DNA of 64,000 nucleotides from Carya illinoinensis. Its lineage: Eukaryota > Streptophyta > Magnoliopsida > Fagales > Juglandaceae. The stretch's first letter is position 1. Each line of letters starts with the position of its first letter. The stretch is from assembly GCF_018687715.1 (NCBI RefSeq), contig NC_056754.1:11493501-11557500 (forward strand), read 5' to 3'. Positions 32,307-44,146 of this stretch are shown here, piece by piece. Below the pieces are notes generated by a model. It saw only the letters and a program-made list of their open reading frames with translations, was not told the DNA's origin and searched no databases. The translations under genes and the position numbers were made by a program.

Positions 32307-35300
32307 TGTAACAGCCCGCTAGAAATTCAATTGTGGAATTTCTTTTGACCTTAAGAACCTCGTGAAAATTCCGTAAGTTTACACAAATCGACTAATCGCA
32401 TAGGTTTTAGCCTGTCAATATAGTTAGTGTTATCACTCACTATGGTGCCAGAAATGCGATTTTAATTATTTGAGATAGTTAGAAGTGTCAGAATACATTA
32501 TAGTCTACACCACTAGGCTTAATTGAATATTTAGGATTTTTCAGTACTAAGTTTATTACGTTTATTTTTGGAGTGAATAGTAATCTCGGTAAACGTACTA
32601 AACGCAGTGTTTTCAAAATCACAGTGTGAAATGTCCAAATTAGGTTAGCGAAATTTTATTTGGATACTTGGCAAGATCTTAACCACACATAATGAATAGT
32701 ATTAGATACTTAGCACAAAAAGAAACCATTAGATGGAATTATGAAGGAAATCAAGGTGTGAGATCATGACACCTAAGCAAAATACACATTTGGAAAATAT
32801 CTTAAGAACATAGATTTAAAATACACATGGAAAGATTTTAACCACCTTACTCTTCCAAGTCTACTCCACATTTAGAAAATATTTTAAGCTAATTTCGTGG
32901 ATATTATTGGGTAAAAATATCTTGAGTTGATTTTTGTAGATATTATTAGGTAAGAGAGTCCTACACTCCATTCTCACTCCGGTAAGAGAGTCCTACACTT
33001 AACTCTCATTTCGGGTAAGAGAGTCCTACACTTAACTCTCACTCCAGCCTTATCTCTTCCATATCTTATCCACAAGTATCTCCAGCCACCCCTCCCCACG
33101 AAATTATTTTCATTTATGCTTTCCATTGAAAGAATACCAAACACTCTCTCTCGGACAGCTTTTAGGAGTTCTTTTGCACACCCATTTCGAAGCTTTTGTA
33201 AGTGTTTTATCATAAAGTCTCCTTCATATAAGTTGTTCATCTTTGAGTCTAGTTTCCGTAGATGTATTTTTTGTATCATTCCATAGTCATTTGGTCAGTC
33301 AAAAGTATTTTTAACCATGGAAAGGTCATTCTGGGCGTGAATCTGGAGAGTATGTTATAGTTTGGAGTTTTTGACCAAGCTAATGGATAGATATTGGTCC
33401 GAAATTTTTATGGAGTATTGTTAACATGTATATATGACTATTGGTTAAGGATTTTTTCATGATTAAAGGTTTTGATGAAAGATTTTCTTAGATTTAGAAA
33501 CTTAGAAACTGGAAGAGGAAAAACAGTTTCTGTTTTGAGAAAGTTTAACTCTTTGGTGGTCTAAACCTATTCTAATGACTTTAATAATTTTATTGGAGGA
33601 TACTAAGTATCTTATATACATGTTATATTATTATTTTGAAGATATTTGATGTTAGTTTCAAAGATATGAAATTTTATGCAAAGAGATATTCAAATAAGCC
33701 AAAGTGTGGATGTTCTTGGCTAAATTTATGTTTTGGTTAATTTTTAACCATGTGATCTTGAATTAGAAGCTTATATATGTTTTAGGACATCTTTTTAAAC
33801 CATGTGATGGTTTGGTTTGAAGATCACATATTTATAAGTCATAGATCAAGAGATTTATCAAAACTAGTTGAGGAAAAAGTTTATGTTTTTGGACTAAGTG
33901 TAAAACCAAAAACTCCAAATGTTATTTTGTGATTTTGGTGACTTTAGTTCGATGATTTAAAGCATGGTTGATGTTAGGACGATATTATGAATATGTTAGA
34001 AGTAAGATTTGATTTTTGAAATTCTTGGAGATGTTTTGATTTAAGGTCAAAACTTGTGATTCAAGTGCTTGGATCTTTTTACAAAAAAGTTTGGTGTTAA
34101 TTATTAGCTTTTTCTAAATGGATGTTTTAAATATGGTTTTGAACTTAGGATTGGAAGATGTTTGTTGCAAAATTTTGGTTTAAGCATGAGTTTTGAAGTT
34201 GGAAGGATTTGCAACAAAAATCAAGGGAAATGGCCTATGGATGTTTCGGCCATAGTGTGTTCTTCATAGTTGTGTTTTGTTTTAAATTTTTCTGAGTTGA
34301 TATTTAAATTTAGGACAAAATTTACATGAGAAATGTAAATTTTGGAAACTTTTGGAGTTAGTATGCAAAATCCTTAAGTTATGGGTAAAACGGTCATTTT
34401 CCCACATGTAGAGAGTAAAATGAAAATTTTACTCTTTAAGTTAGTATTTTTCATATTTCAAATTTTTAGTGATTTAGTTCTAACTTTTAGAATAACTAAT
34501 TACAGTTCCTCGTGATCGCACTTGAAGTTTTATAAGAAACGCGAAGATCGAGGTAAGTTAGCTTTTAACTTACTAGCAGTCTACTGTGTATGTGTGTTAA
34601 GTAAAAGAACTACAGTGTATGTATGTATGTTATCATATGTGCCATGCCATGTCAAGTTATCATGTAATTGTCTATTATACAGAATTTATTCTGTCATCAA
34701 TTTTTATCTGTTACATAATATATTCTGTTATGTATTACTGTACATTACAAGTACGTCATGCTAAGTATGTCATCTATTACATGTAAGTCAAGTCATGTAA
34801 TATTCACTGTTGCAAGTATGTCATGTTAAATATGTTGTCTATTATATGTTATGCCATGTTACGAAATGTTTCTATCTCAAGTTGGTCATGTATTCTAAGT
34901 TATGTTCAAGTCACGTTATGTTACGTCAGGACTTCAGTCCTTTCGTATTCCAGTCACATTTCATCTTGAGTACATTATGATGTGTAGAATACATGGGGCC
35001 ACAACAACTGTGGAGTATGTATTTTTCATGTTAAGTCAAGTTTGTGTAGAATACATGGGGCCACAACAACTGTGGAGTATGTATTTTTAATGTTAAGTCA
35101 AGTTTGTGTAGAATACATGGGGCCACAACAACTATGGAGTATGTATTTAACTACAATTGTGATGCGTAAAATACATGGGGCTACAACAACTGTGGAGTAT
35201 GTATTTTTCATGTTAAGTCAAGTTTGTGTAGAATACATGGGGCCACAACAACTGTGGAGTATGTATTTTTAATGTTAAGTCAAGTTTGTGTAGAATACAT

Positions 35301-36218
35301 GGGGCCACAACAACTGTGGAGTATGTATTTACACGTAGAATACATGGGGCCACAACAACTGTGGAGTATGTATTTTTCATGTTAAGTCAAGTTTGTGTAG
35401 AATACATGGGGCCACAACAACTGTGGAGTATGTATTTTTAATGTTAAGTCAAGTTTGTGTAGAATACATGGGGCCACAACAACTGTGGAGTATGTATTTA
35501 CACGTAGAATACATGGGGCTACAACAACTGTGGAGTATGTATTTTTCATGTTAATTCAAGTTTCAGAGCAAGTTCATGCTAAGTCAAGTTTCAGATCAAA
35601 TTCATGTCAAGTCAAGTTCAGTTCATGTTTCAATTTAAGTTATGTCAATTATGCTATGTTGTACGCTAAGTTATTCTTTAATTACTTATGAATTTGATTA
35701 TGCATTTATGCTTTTATTGTCATCCATGCATCATTAGTCTGTGTGGAAGTTTTTTGTTAACTTGCTGAGATTCTCACTGTGGTAGTCCCAACTACCATTC
35801 CTCTCGAATGGTAGATCTTGTTACAGGACCTGAAGGAGAATCAGGAACTGACCAACTAGACACAGTCGACTGAACGACGGTGCGTCGTTAATGTTAATAT
35901 AGTAGTTAAATTACTACTTGTACGATGGAGTTGCATCTCCAGTACTTTTGGATCATAACTATTTTGGAATAGTGTTGTAATCTTAGTTATTCAATGGATC
36001 TTTATGTATGAAGTATGTTTTAAGTATTGAGATATTTTCAGTTTGGTGCATAGTATTGCTAAAGAAAAAAATTATCCGCTGCGAATATTGCATAATGTTA
36101 GATGCATGTTAGGATTATTGCATCTTATATGTCATGAACGGGGGCAGGTAACCTTGTGTTGCATGTCTCGACGCTTCAAATGTCCGTTCGATCCCAAACA
36201 GAATTTGGGGGCGTCACA
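32307..36218 (+). mobile_element. Solo LTR (~3.9 kb) of a Ty3/gypsy-like element inside copia RNase H
   Basis: The segment begins TGTAACAGCCCGC, ends GGGGGCGTCACA, and is flanked by a perfect 5-bp TATAG duplication. It holds no polyprotein. TGTAAC...GTCACA ends with a GGGGGCG terminus are typical of plant chromovirus-type LTRs. It interrupts the copia RNase H between GAGTATATAG and TATAGCATTGACC. Inside are an R-like leader (32930-33130), a GATCGAGGTAAGT site near 34545 and a hairpin repeat array (34983-35545). It is unusually long for a solo LTR. Confidence 0.85.
34983..35545 (+). repeat. Tandem hairpin repeats (about 10 copies) in the solo LTR
   Basis: The unit has a core AATACATGGGGCCACAACAA and a spacer with GTTAAGTCAAGTTT. 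Within each core, ATACAT pairs with ATGTAT and CCACA with TGTGG around an ACAAC loop. Copies start near 34986, 35047, 35108, 35168, 35229, 35290, 35335, 35399, 35459 and 35504; most spacings are about 61 bp, and two are about 45 bp because the spacer is shortened. Open frames across it are artefacts. Confidence 0.9.
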
Positions 36219-36546
36219 TATAGCATTGACCGAAGCTATTAAAGAGGTCATATGGTTAAAAGGGATTGCAAGTGAATTAAATATTTTCAGTGGTAACATC
36301 ATAGTGCATTGTGATAATCAAAGCACACTTCACTTAGATAAAAACCAAATTTTTCATGAGAGGTCTAAACACATTGATATACGGCTTCACTTTGTAAGAG
36401 ATGTTATAGAATCCAAAGTAGTAGGTGTGGAAAAAGTCTCAATTGAGGATAACCCCTCAGATATGATGACCAAGTCTGTCCCATGGTCCAAGTTCAGACA
36501 CTGTCTGAACTTAGTAGGTATGGAGTCAAGAGTCAGTCCTCATTAG
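36219..36546 (+). pseudogene. copia RNase H, C-terminal part
   Basis: After the solo LTR the copia frame resumes with IALTEAIKEVIWLKG, then IIVHCDNQSTLHL (catalytic-type Asp), ERSKHIDIRLHFVRD and a natural-looking end at 36546. The TSD base overlap lets it continue the RNase H opening before 32306. Confidence 0.88.
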
Positions 36547-36630
36547 GGGGACAGTGCAGGAATGTGCCAATGAAGAGGGTTATATATATGAGTATATACT
36601 TAAAAACACCAGGCAAATAAATGTTTTGCC

Positions 36631-36642
36631 AAGGTGGAGAAT
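36631..36642 (+). other. Polypurine tract of the copia element
   Basis: AAGGTGGAGAAT directly precedes TGTAATATGTG. This is the usual copia PPT form and fixes the true LTR start at 36643. Confidence 0.7.
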
Positions 36643-37487
36643 TGTAATATGTGTGACAATACATTTCATTTACTGTTTGTTATTACTTTAATTACTAATG
36701 ATTTTAATATGTGATTAAGTGCTGTGAAGACTTTGTGGCTCGATCTCGTTCCCTGAAGTTCTAACTCAGCATTAAAGGCACGTGAGGAACATGTGCCATG
36801 AACCTGAAGGGAGATGCTGAGCTGCTGGATGTAATACACGTGTTGCTGATCCATTATACCGTATATATACTCTCTTATCTGATGTAACCCTAAGAGAGTG
36901 ACCTCATTTGTGTATCGGTAGAAACCAGAGAGGTAGAGAGGAGAGGAAATGGCGATTCTCTAGGGTTTTCTAGGGTTTGTTCTTGTGAGGAGAAATCCGT
37001 GTGATTTCTGTGTAAGTGATGAGAGGGTTCTGTAATACTATGAACTAAGGTTTCTCTGTGATTCATTAATTTATTAATAAAGATCTCTAAGGCCATTCCT
37101 GTCGTGAATGTAGACCGATAGGGTTGAATCACGTATCTCGGTGTGTTCTTTTCTTACTTTCTTATTTTTTTTGTTCATATCTGTTTCTCGTAATCTCCTG
37201 ATATATCTGTTCTTGTTTATCTCGTTGATTTGTGCTTTATATCTGATTTGGAAGGTGCTGTATATTAAGAGTTGGATCTGTGTTGGTATAATGTTGGTTT
37301 TGTGAACATAGCTGATATATATATTGCGACTGGTGTAATCTTGAGCATTCTGTTTTGAGTTATAAACAGAAAGAAATACTTGTTGTTTTTCTGTAAACAA
37401 ATTTTATATATAGAATATTAAACAGTGGATTTCATTATTAAATAAATCTTGGCAATTTTGTAACTATAAAACATAAGTTTTATAACA
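36643..37487 (+). repeat. 3' LTR of the copia element (complete)
   Basis: It runs from TGTAATATGTG to TTTTATAACA, about 845 bp. Its first 31 bp have no counterpart at the 5' LTR; the remainder aligns with 27818-28641. Confidence 0.85.
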
Positions 37488-37533
37488 TATATATATATAT
37501 ATATATCTATCTATAATAATAAATATCTATCCC
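37488..37533 (+). repeat. Right copy of the ~46-bp flanking duplication
   Basis: (TA)n then CTATAATAATAAATATCTATCCC, repeating 27772-27817. The sequence beyond (ATTACTACATAAATAAAC) is presumably the original upstream DNA of the dead UGT. Confidence 0.75.
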
Positions 37534-38599
37534 ATTACTACATAAATAAACAGTAACTTTTCCATTCCGTTTTATTTTTCCGTATATATTATGTAGTCTC
37601 TTTTTTAACTCTTGTATTGTGCTTTTATTTCCGTGTAAAAATAAATATTTTGATCTTTTACTGCAGCTATATCAGACATACAGTCAGCATCTTTACCCTT
37701 TTTTTCTCTTTCATTTTTTTTACTTTCCTGATTTTCTCTTTCTTCTCTTCGAAAGTCACGTTTTTCTCTAATTCACACAGTTTCTCTCATATCCCAATAA
37801 AAATTTATCGTTCCTCTTTTTCTCTTACAGGAAATCCCATAGACCAAAATCCTCTTACAGTTCAAAAATTATCATAAAAATAATAATTTTTCATTGATCC
37901 GGAAGGAAACCATGTGTTCATTTGAGAAACTAAGCTCAGGAAAAGTTTAGATATTTTTAGATTTAAAAGAAGACCCATTTGATTAAATGGTGAAGAAGCC
38001 TTTGAAAAAAGCAAACAAGAAATGTTTCCAATGCTAACCAGCGCAAGTTTCTTATAAGCATTCCTGAACTCCAACACAATTTATTCCTTTTTCAGCCCCA
38101 GAACTATATAGAAGTCGTCGCTTTTCTCTTCCTTGTTTTCCATCCTCCAACCCACCAAACAAACATACAGAAATCAAGCCAAAAAACAAAAAAAACAAAA
38201 AAAGAAGCAATAGCAACACAAACCAAGACACTCTTTCGTTGTCGACGAATTCTTACACAAATTGAGGAGGGACAGTAAGAGTCTTGGGGAAGATGAAGGG
38301 AGTACCACTGTGCTTTGGTGGAATGAGTGAAATCGAGAGGGATAATAGTCTTTTATTTTAAATAAGTTTTTTAATATATTATTTGCAATCTCTAATGTAA
38401 GTATTAATAATTATATTTATTATTATTATTTGATAAATTCTATATTTATTCACATAGTTTACATCTCAAGTTATATTTATGATGAATTAAAATTTTTCAT
38501 AATTTACATTTCGTTTATATCTTTAGTAAATTTTTATTCTCATAGTTTATTTACAAGTTCTATTTACTTTTTATACTTATTATGAATTATTGATGTTAA
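37534..38599 (+). other. Intergenic; no gene seen
   Basis: AT-rich with C/T-rich patches. No ORF with recognisable features. Part of it should be the displaced upstream region of the dead UGT. Confidence 0.5.
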
Positions 38600-40493
38600 G
38601 TTTCATATTGAAATAGAAATTGAGCATCCCTGAAGAATCGTCCTAAATCAATAATTTTATTGAATATCTCATAGTTTAAATGAGTGATACGTATACCAAA
38701 AGCTCATTATGATTAATGCACCTGAAGTTGCATAATTGAAATTGTATAGATAAAAGTCACTAAAGAATATATGTTTAAATGAATGCCTCGAATGTGCTCC
38801 TGAAGTAGCAATATCAAGTGTAAAAATTCATAATATATTCTAAATTTATATATGGTCTTTTAGTGGCTAAGCAAAATAATGAGTTTTCATTAAGAAATCA
38901 TTAGTCACATCCTAATAGTTCCACAACATTCCCTGAAGTGAATGATATTAGATTTATATCATTTTATTCCCTGAAGTGAAGAGAATGATGCATTTTATTC
39001 AAAGAAACTAAAAGATTGGACGTGATAATAAATACCTTTATAATATTTTTATGATTTCGGGCCAGAAGCTCGTATTGGAAAAATTACTAGCTTTCTCTTT
39101 GAGATGATATTATACAACTATTGAATCAAATATTATGATGCATCAAAAGTGATATGATTCAAAATATTTGTATCTTTTTTATGATTATCTTGATCATCCA
39201 AAATTAATTACGATAAGTCGAATGATTTTCATATGGACGTCCATAAAAGAACTAGAAGATTCTTTTACTATAAATACCACCATAAGTGGAAAGAAAAATT
39301 TGCTAGAAGCAAATAAAATGAAATAATTCAACGTTATCTTGATTATCATAGGTGAATTGAAAGTTCAGATGATAATTAAATTATAGATGTAATAAGATAA
39401 AAATGTCTCATATTTTAGCTGCTAAAATCCCAGCGAAGATTGAAGTCCCTTAGGTCAATTAAGAAATTTAGCAGTCTGATGAATATAAGACATGTCTAAA
39501 GGTATGTGAGACCTATTGATACAAAAGATAAAACATCTCGAAAGAGAAAAGCACAAATAATTTGGTGCTCCTGAAGAGGCCGTACCCACAAAACAAGTAA
39601 TAAAGTCAATCCAAATTTTATGTATAAAATTCTTCCATATAAACTCTTAAAGAGTATAAACTTCTTGAAGAGTGCCTCATGAAGAGGTTTTTTCATGAAA
39701 ATGTCTTCCATTGAAGAGGGACAGGTACCTGAAAGTAATGAGATCTCGATACATTTTATGAATATTGGAGAAATTATGGATAGAAATAAAATCGTTGTCA
39801 ATAACGTATTTCCATATAAGATGACAATTGACATTACCAGAATTAATGATGAAAATAAATCAAGAACCGTCAGAGAATACCGACGTAAAATATTGACTAA
39901 ATTTAAAAGAAACAATTCATGCAGAATTGATATCACTATTAAAATATGATGCATATGGACTTGTAATCCAAACATCTAAAGAGGTTATACTTGTTGAATA
40001 TCAGTGGGTATTTATATAAAAAAAAAATGTGATATTACTCGTAGTTAGTTTCTCGTAGACAATTCTTGCATAATTGATATTACTAATAAAATATGATACA
40101 TATGGACCTGTAGTCCAAACACCTAAAGAGGTGATGCTTGTTAAATATCAGTGAATAGTTATATACATGATATAAAATGCCTGGAACTTTTAATTTGAAA
40201 ATGATATATCGCCATTGTTTTTTTTTTTCTCACTAAGTTTTTCTTTGGCAAGGTTTTAACGAGGCATATTATTTAAATATAGTCATCCAAAGGGAAAGTA
40301 TTGTAAATCAACTAGTATTATATGAATACATTTAGCCATCATAATTGACCAAGTCGTAGTCATCAATTAAGACTTTTATATCCTTATATATATGGGTGTT
40401 TCAAAGTTCATTATGAATGAATAATACGAACCTCTCTCAATCTCTTTGAATTTCCTTCTCTCATTTCATTGATTCACAACACTGTCAACAGTT
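38600..40493 (+). mobile_element. Ancient Ty1-copia relic
   Basis: In broken plus-strand frames the region matches the variable linker between copia integrase and RT. Readable pieces are KIDVPQGQ-like sequence near 39440, RGRP.GAKDKTPRKRK near 39490-39545, a GAPEEA motif near 39570, and a segment from 39695 (SIHFMNIGEIMDRNKIVVNN, then the DINDENKSRTV-like part). Then come HAELISLLKYDAYGLVIQT and VEYQWVF near 39920-40015. Downstream at 40240-40493, TTAACGAGGCA, an AAAGGGAAAGTATTG block, a TATATATATGG box and a final TTCACAACACTGTCAACA look like a 3' LTR. No RT core remains. Confidence 0.6.
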
Positions 40494-42853
40494 TTAAGAA
40501 CTTTTAAGTTTTTAATTACATCTATTCTATTATAATAAATTACTATTTAACTGTTAACTATTTTTTTTTTTGTTAACTTTTCTTATTTTTTTATTAAATA
40601 TGTTATTTTCTTATTTTAGGGATACAATTATTTTTTTTCTAACTCTCTCATTTCTGATTCTCTCTCTCATCTCATTTCGAACCTCTCTCCTACTCTCTGA
40701 TGTTTGACTCTTTACCTACCCCCTCAAACCCACCATTTCACATGTTTCCTTAAAACACTTAGATCTTAATCTGAGTATAAATGTTCAGATTTATAGAAAA
40801 AAATAAAAATAAAGAGCAACAAATACAAAACGAAAAAATTAACCTACAAATAAAAACACTCAGATTTGAACAAGATATGTTCAAATATGTCGAAATTAAA
40901 AAAAATTATATCAAAACACATGATTTCAAATCTTATGCGTTCTTTGAATGTGGTAGTGGTATTTATTGTAATGGTAATGATGCTATTTTTATTTGTCTAT
41001 GTTATTCTAATGTATCTTAACTTTAATTTTAAACTAATCTTTTTGTTTTCTAATATATCTAAATATATGATTATTATACTTACCAACCTATCATTATCTA
41101 AATATATTTGCTAAAGTTTACTTTTTTTTTATCTCTATACATTAAATTATTCATTAATCAAAATTTTTTAAAAAAAATCATATTATTTCTATGAAAAACA
41201 CTTTTAACCAAACTATATAAATGTGCTTAGCGTGAGGTCCTGACATAGTATATATATATATATATACACACACATATTTCTTTATCTACACCTTTTTATG
41301 CATATTTATATCTGGTTAGACTTGTTAAATGAATTTTACTATATATAAACATAGTCGCACATTAATCTATATACTAATATTGATTTATTCATATTTAAAA
41401 TTTAAATTAATATTATTTTTAATAAAATTTATTTTTTAATCAATTAAATTATATTAATACACAAATTAATACATAATTATATTTATAATTATATTTTTTC
41501 TTGTTAAATATAGGGATAGCATATTTTATGGGTTTCCCCGCCGGTTATGGACGTCACGCATGACCTAATAGTAATATTGGAGTTGTTGGACCCACATGCA
41601 GGTGGTCACTATTGATGGAAAATATTCGCAGATTATTATATAGAAAAGAAAAATGATATTGTTCAAGCTTATCAAGCAAGCATTGCTGTGTTTTGAACGT
41701 GTTGTCAGTCTCTCACGGCAGATCTGGTTTTAGAAAATTAAAAAAAAAAAATAAAAATACCTTTAACACCTGCACCGCATGGTCTTCCTTAGATAATAAA
41801 AATACCTAGCTAGTTTTTTAAAGAAGTTGATCAGACTTCCTGCTCGTGGGTTTAGATGCCAAGCCAGTGAAGCGTTCATACTTACGTATTTATGGTGTGA
41901 TATGAATTATTAAAGGTGAAAATCCTTGTTTAAAACCAATATATATATATATAATAATTACACAAAATTTTTATGTGCAGGGGCGAACATTATACCACTC
42001 CTAAAATATCGTTCATTCGTCTTGTCTTTCTATTTTAAGACGGGGTTAAACTCTGTTGAAGAGGCAGGAGGCGACGTTCTTTTAATAAAGATGTTCAATA
42101 TAATTTTAAATAGATAATAATATACTTATCACTCTTTTATTATTATTTTATTATTTATAATGTATTTTTTTTTTATTATTTTTTAAGTATTTTTTTAACA
42201 TTTTTAATCATTAAAAAAATTTTAAAAATTAAAAAAATAATAAAATAAATATAATTTTTTTTAAGAGAATGCACGATAATAACACAGCACAAACAAAAGA
42301 TATAAATCTCTCCTCAATCCCATCAATCTGATGCTGAACCACGGCTTTATCCATCTAAATTATTATAGTAATTTGGACTTGGTATTGTCAATGATTTGAA
42401 AGATAACACCTGTACAGTAGGAATGCATCCAGATATTTTTATAAGAATAATGAAAATTTTATTATTATTTTTATTTAATAATTAAACAAATAACTATCAT
42501 TAAAATTATATATTTTAAAATTTTTTTTAATAACTTAAGATGTTAAAAATATATTTAAAAAATAATAAAAATATAAATATATTATAAATAATAAAATAAT
42601 TATTAAATAATAATAAATGTACGATTATCCTTTTCATAAAACAACGACTGTAGAGAGCATTCTCGAGCCCTTAAGCCATTATTTATTTTCATAAAATATT
42701 TTATTTTATTTAATTATTATATTTTTTTAAACTTTTTTATAAATTAAAATAAATATTTGATTCTTTTAAAATTTTATTATAAAAATAATATATTTAATAA
42801 TATTTTATTTAATTTTAATTTTAATTTTAATTTATTTATCTCATTTTTCGAAA
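40494..42853 (+). other. AT-rich intergenic; no gene seen
   Basis: No supported gene. There are (TA)n/(CA)n runs at 41250-41275 and long A/T-only stretches (42120-42260 and 42430-42610) resembling decayed MITEs. Confidence 0.55.
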
Positions 42854-42861
42854 CAGACTGG
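42854..42861 (+). repeat. Left TSD of hAT-2 (CAGACTGG)
   Basis: Perfect 8-bp match to 43962-43969. Confidence 0.93.
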
Positions 42862-42879
42862 TAGGGGTGGGCAAAATTT

Positions 42880-43045
42880 CCGAACTCCGAACTCCGGCCG
42901 AATTCCGACAAGGCTCCGACTCCGACGGAGTCGGAATTTTCGGAAGTTGGAGTCGGAGTCGGAGTTACTCCGACTCCCTTAGTCGGAGTTGGAGTCGGAG
43001 TCCGGAGTCCATATTTGCTCCGAGCTCCGACTCCGAATTCCGACA
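42880..43045 (+). repeat. hAT-2 left GGAGTC array
   Basis: Roughly 150 bp dominated by CGGAGTC, GACTCCG and GAGCTCCGA repeats in both orientations. The counterpart is at 43795-43955. Confidence 0.85.
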
Positions 43046-43794
43046 TTTAAACTTAATATATTTAATGTTGTAACATAACTAGCAAGTAGTTGAGTGGCCT
43101 AATGGTGCGATGGGGTGTTTTGCCAATAAACTGACCCACGTTCGAGCCTCCCCGCGTACAAATGTTACATTTTGCCAAGTGTTTTTAAAAAAAAACCCTC
43201 AAAAGTTCAAAACGGCGTCGTTTCGGCATCCTATATATTTATCTCTTCAGCCTTTAGGAATCAGGTCGAAACCCTACGCCGTTTCTCACCTCTTCCCTCA
43301 TTTTCTCAGAACCGAAAGCTTCTCTTTTGCTTCTTCATTCGTTTTCTCACAAATTCCTCCTTTGTTTTCTCACAAGTTCCCTTAGTCAACTAATATTACT
43401 CAATTCGTTTTCTCACTTCCATCATTTTCTCAGAACTGTGTTCGAGTTCCACTACACGTGGGTTAGGTTTTCATCCCTAACCTCTTCCCGCCGCTTCTCA
43501 CCATCAGTAGCCTCCTCTTCTCCACCGCATTAAGGAGCAATCCAAAACCCTAGGATGCGAAAATCTTCTGTGAATCTGTTTATATTATTTTTTATAATTT
43601 ATGTTATTTTTTATAATTTCTGTTTATTTGTTATTTGTTAGGATGCAAAAATCTATTCTTTGTGAAATGTTCTTTGTTTGGAGATTTTGATATTGGGTTG
43701 CAAAAGAGAAAACAAATTGTGAATTGGGGAATGTTCTTTGTTGAGATTTTCGTTTGTTCTATTTTTTTTCTTTTTTTTGTTCTTCCATTCAACT

Positions 43795-43955
43795 CTGATT
43801 AGAGCTCCGACCCTCTACTCCGACTCCGACAACTCCGATCGGAGTCGGAATCTACTCTGATTCGGAGTCAGAGTCGGAGCCCAACTTGATCTCCGACTTT
43901 GGTCGGAGTCGGAGGTCGGAGTTGGGCTTTCCGACTCCGACGGAGTCGGAGCCCA
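43795..43955 (+). repeat. hAT-2 right GGAGTC array
   Basis: Mirror of the left array, ending at the right terminus. Confidence 0.85.
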
Positions 43956-43961
43956 GCCCTA

Positions 43962-43969
43962 CAGACTGG
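43962..43969 (+). repeat. Right TSD of hAT-2 (CAGACTGG)
   Basis: Perfect match to 42854-42861. Confidence 0.93.
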
Positions 43970-44146
43970 ACCTAAATTGCTTTTCTGACCAACTTTTGAC
44001 TTTTAAGTCTTGACAAAACTCAACCCACGTGACACGTCTCACTCCTCGAAACAGTTTGCTTTCCACGTGGGTAGCAGCAATTTTAACGCACTTCGATTAT
44101 AGCACCCTTCAAACCTTTTCGTGTGCAAGGTATTACTGTTTACTCT

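Larger units (their letters stand above)
27818..37487 (+). mobile_element. Ty1-copia LTR retrotransposon, decayed, with nested solo LTR
   Basis: The element has two LTRs, an initiator-Met-type primer-binding site, a copia-order polyprotein (gag, protease, integrase, RT, RNase H) and a PPT. It is dead, with four nonsense codons, a frameshift and a 3.9 kb insertion in RNase H. The LTRs differ at roughly 5 % of positions by eye, so it is clearly older than the Athila-like element. It lies about 150 bp upstream of the dead UGT start codon. Both the missing start of its 5' LTR and the long flanking duplication are irregular. Confidence 0.9.
42862..43961 (+). mobile_element. hAT-2, non-autonomous hAT transposon (1100 bp)
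   Basis: The termini are TAGGGGTGGGCAAAA and, inverted, TAGGGCTGGGCTCCG, with a perfect 8-bp CAGACTGG duplication. Both sub-terminal regions (42880-43045 and 43795-43955) are arrays of GGAGTC/GACTCC repeats. The interior contains AAAACGGCGTCGTTTC at 43208, a TATA-like CTATATATTTAT at 43231, a C/T-rich leader and AAAACCCTAGG, which resembles a promoter and 5' leader with no coding sequence after it. No transposase is present. Confidence 0.9.

Noticed and set aside
34902..35691. Repeated ORFs with RIHGATTTVEY peptides; also a CRISPR-like look
   Set aside because: These are translations of the hairpin tandem repeats in the solo LTR. Spacers are near-identical and the sequence is a plant genome, so CRISPR is excluded.
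36043..36218. Upstream part of the open frame running into copia RNase H (36043-36546)
   Set aside because: It lies inside the solo LTR; the real RNase H part starts after the TATAG duplication.
42867..43533. ORFs across hAT-2
   Set aside because: They translate the GGAGTC arrays and the leader-like segment; no transposase or other motif.
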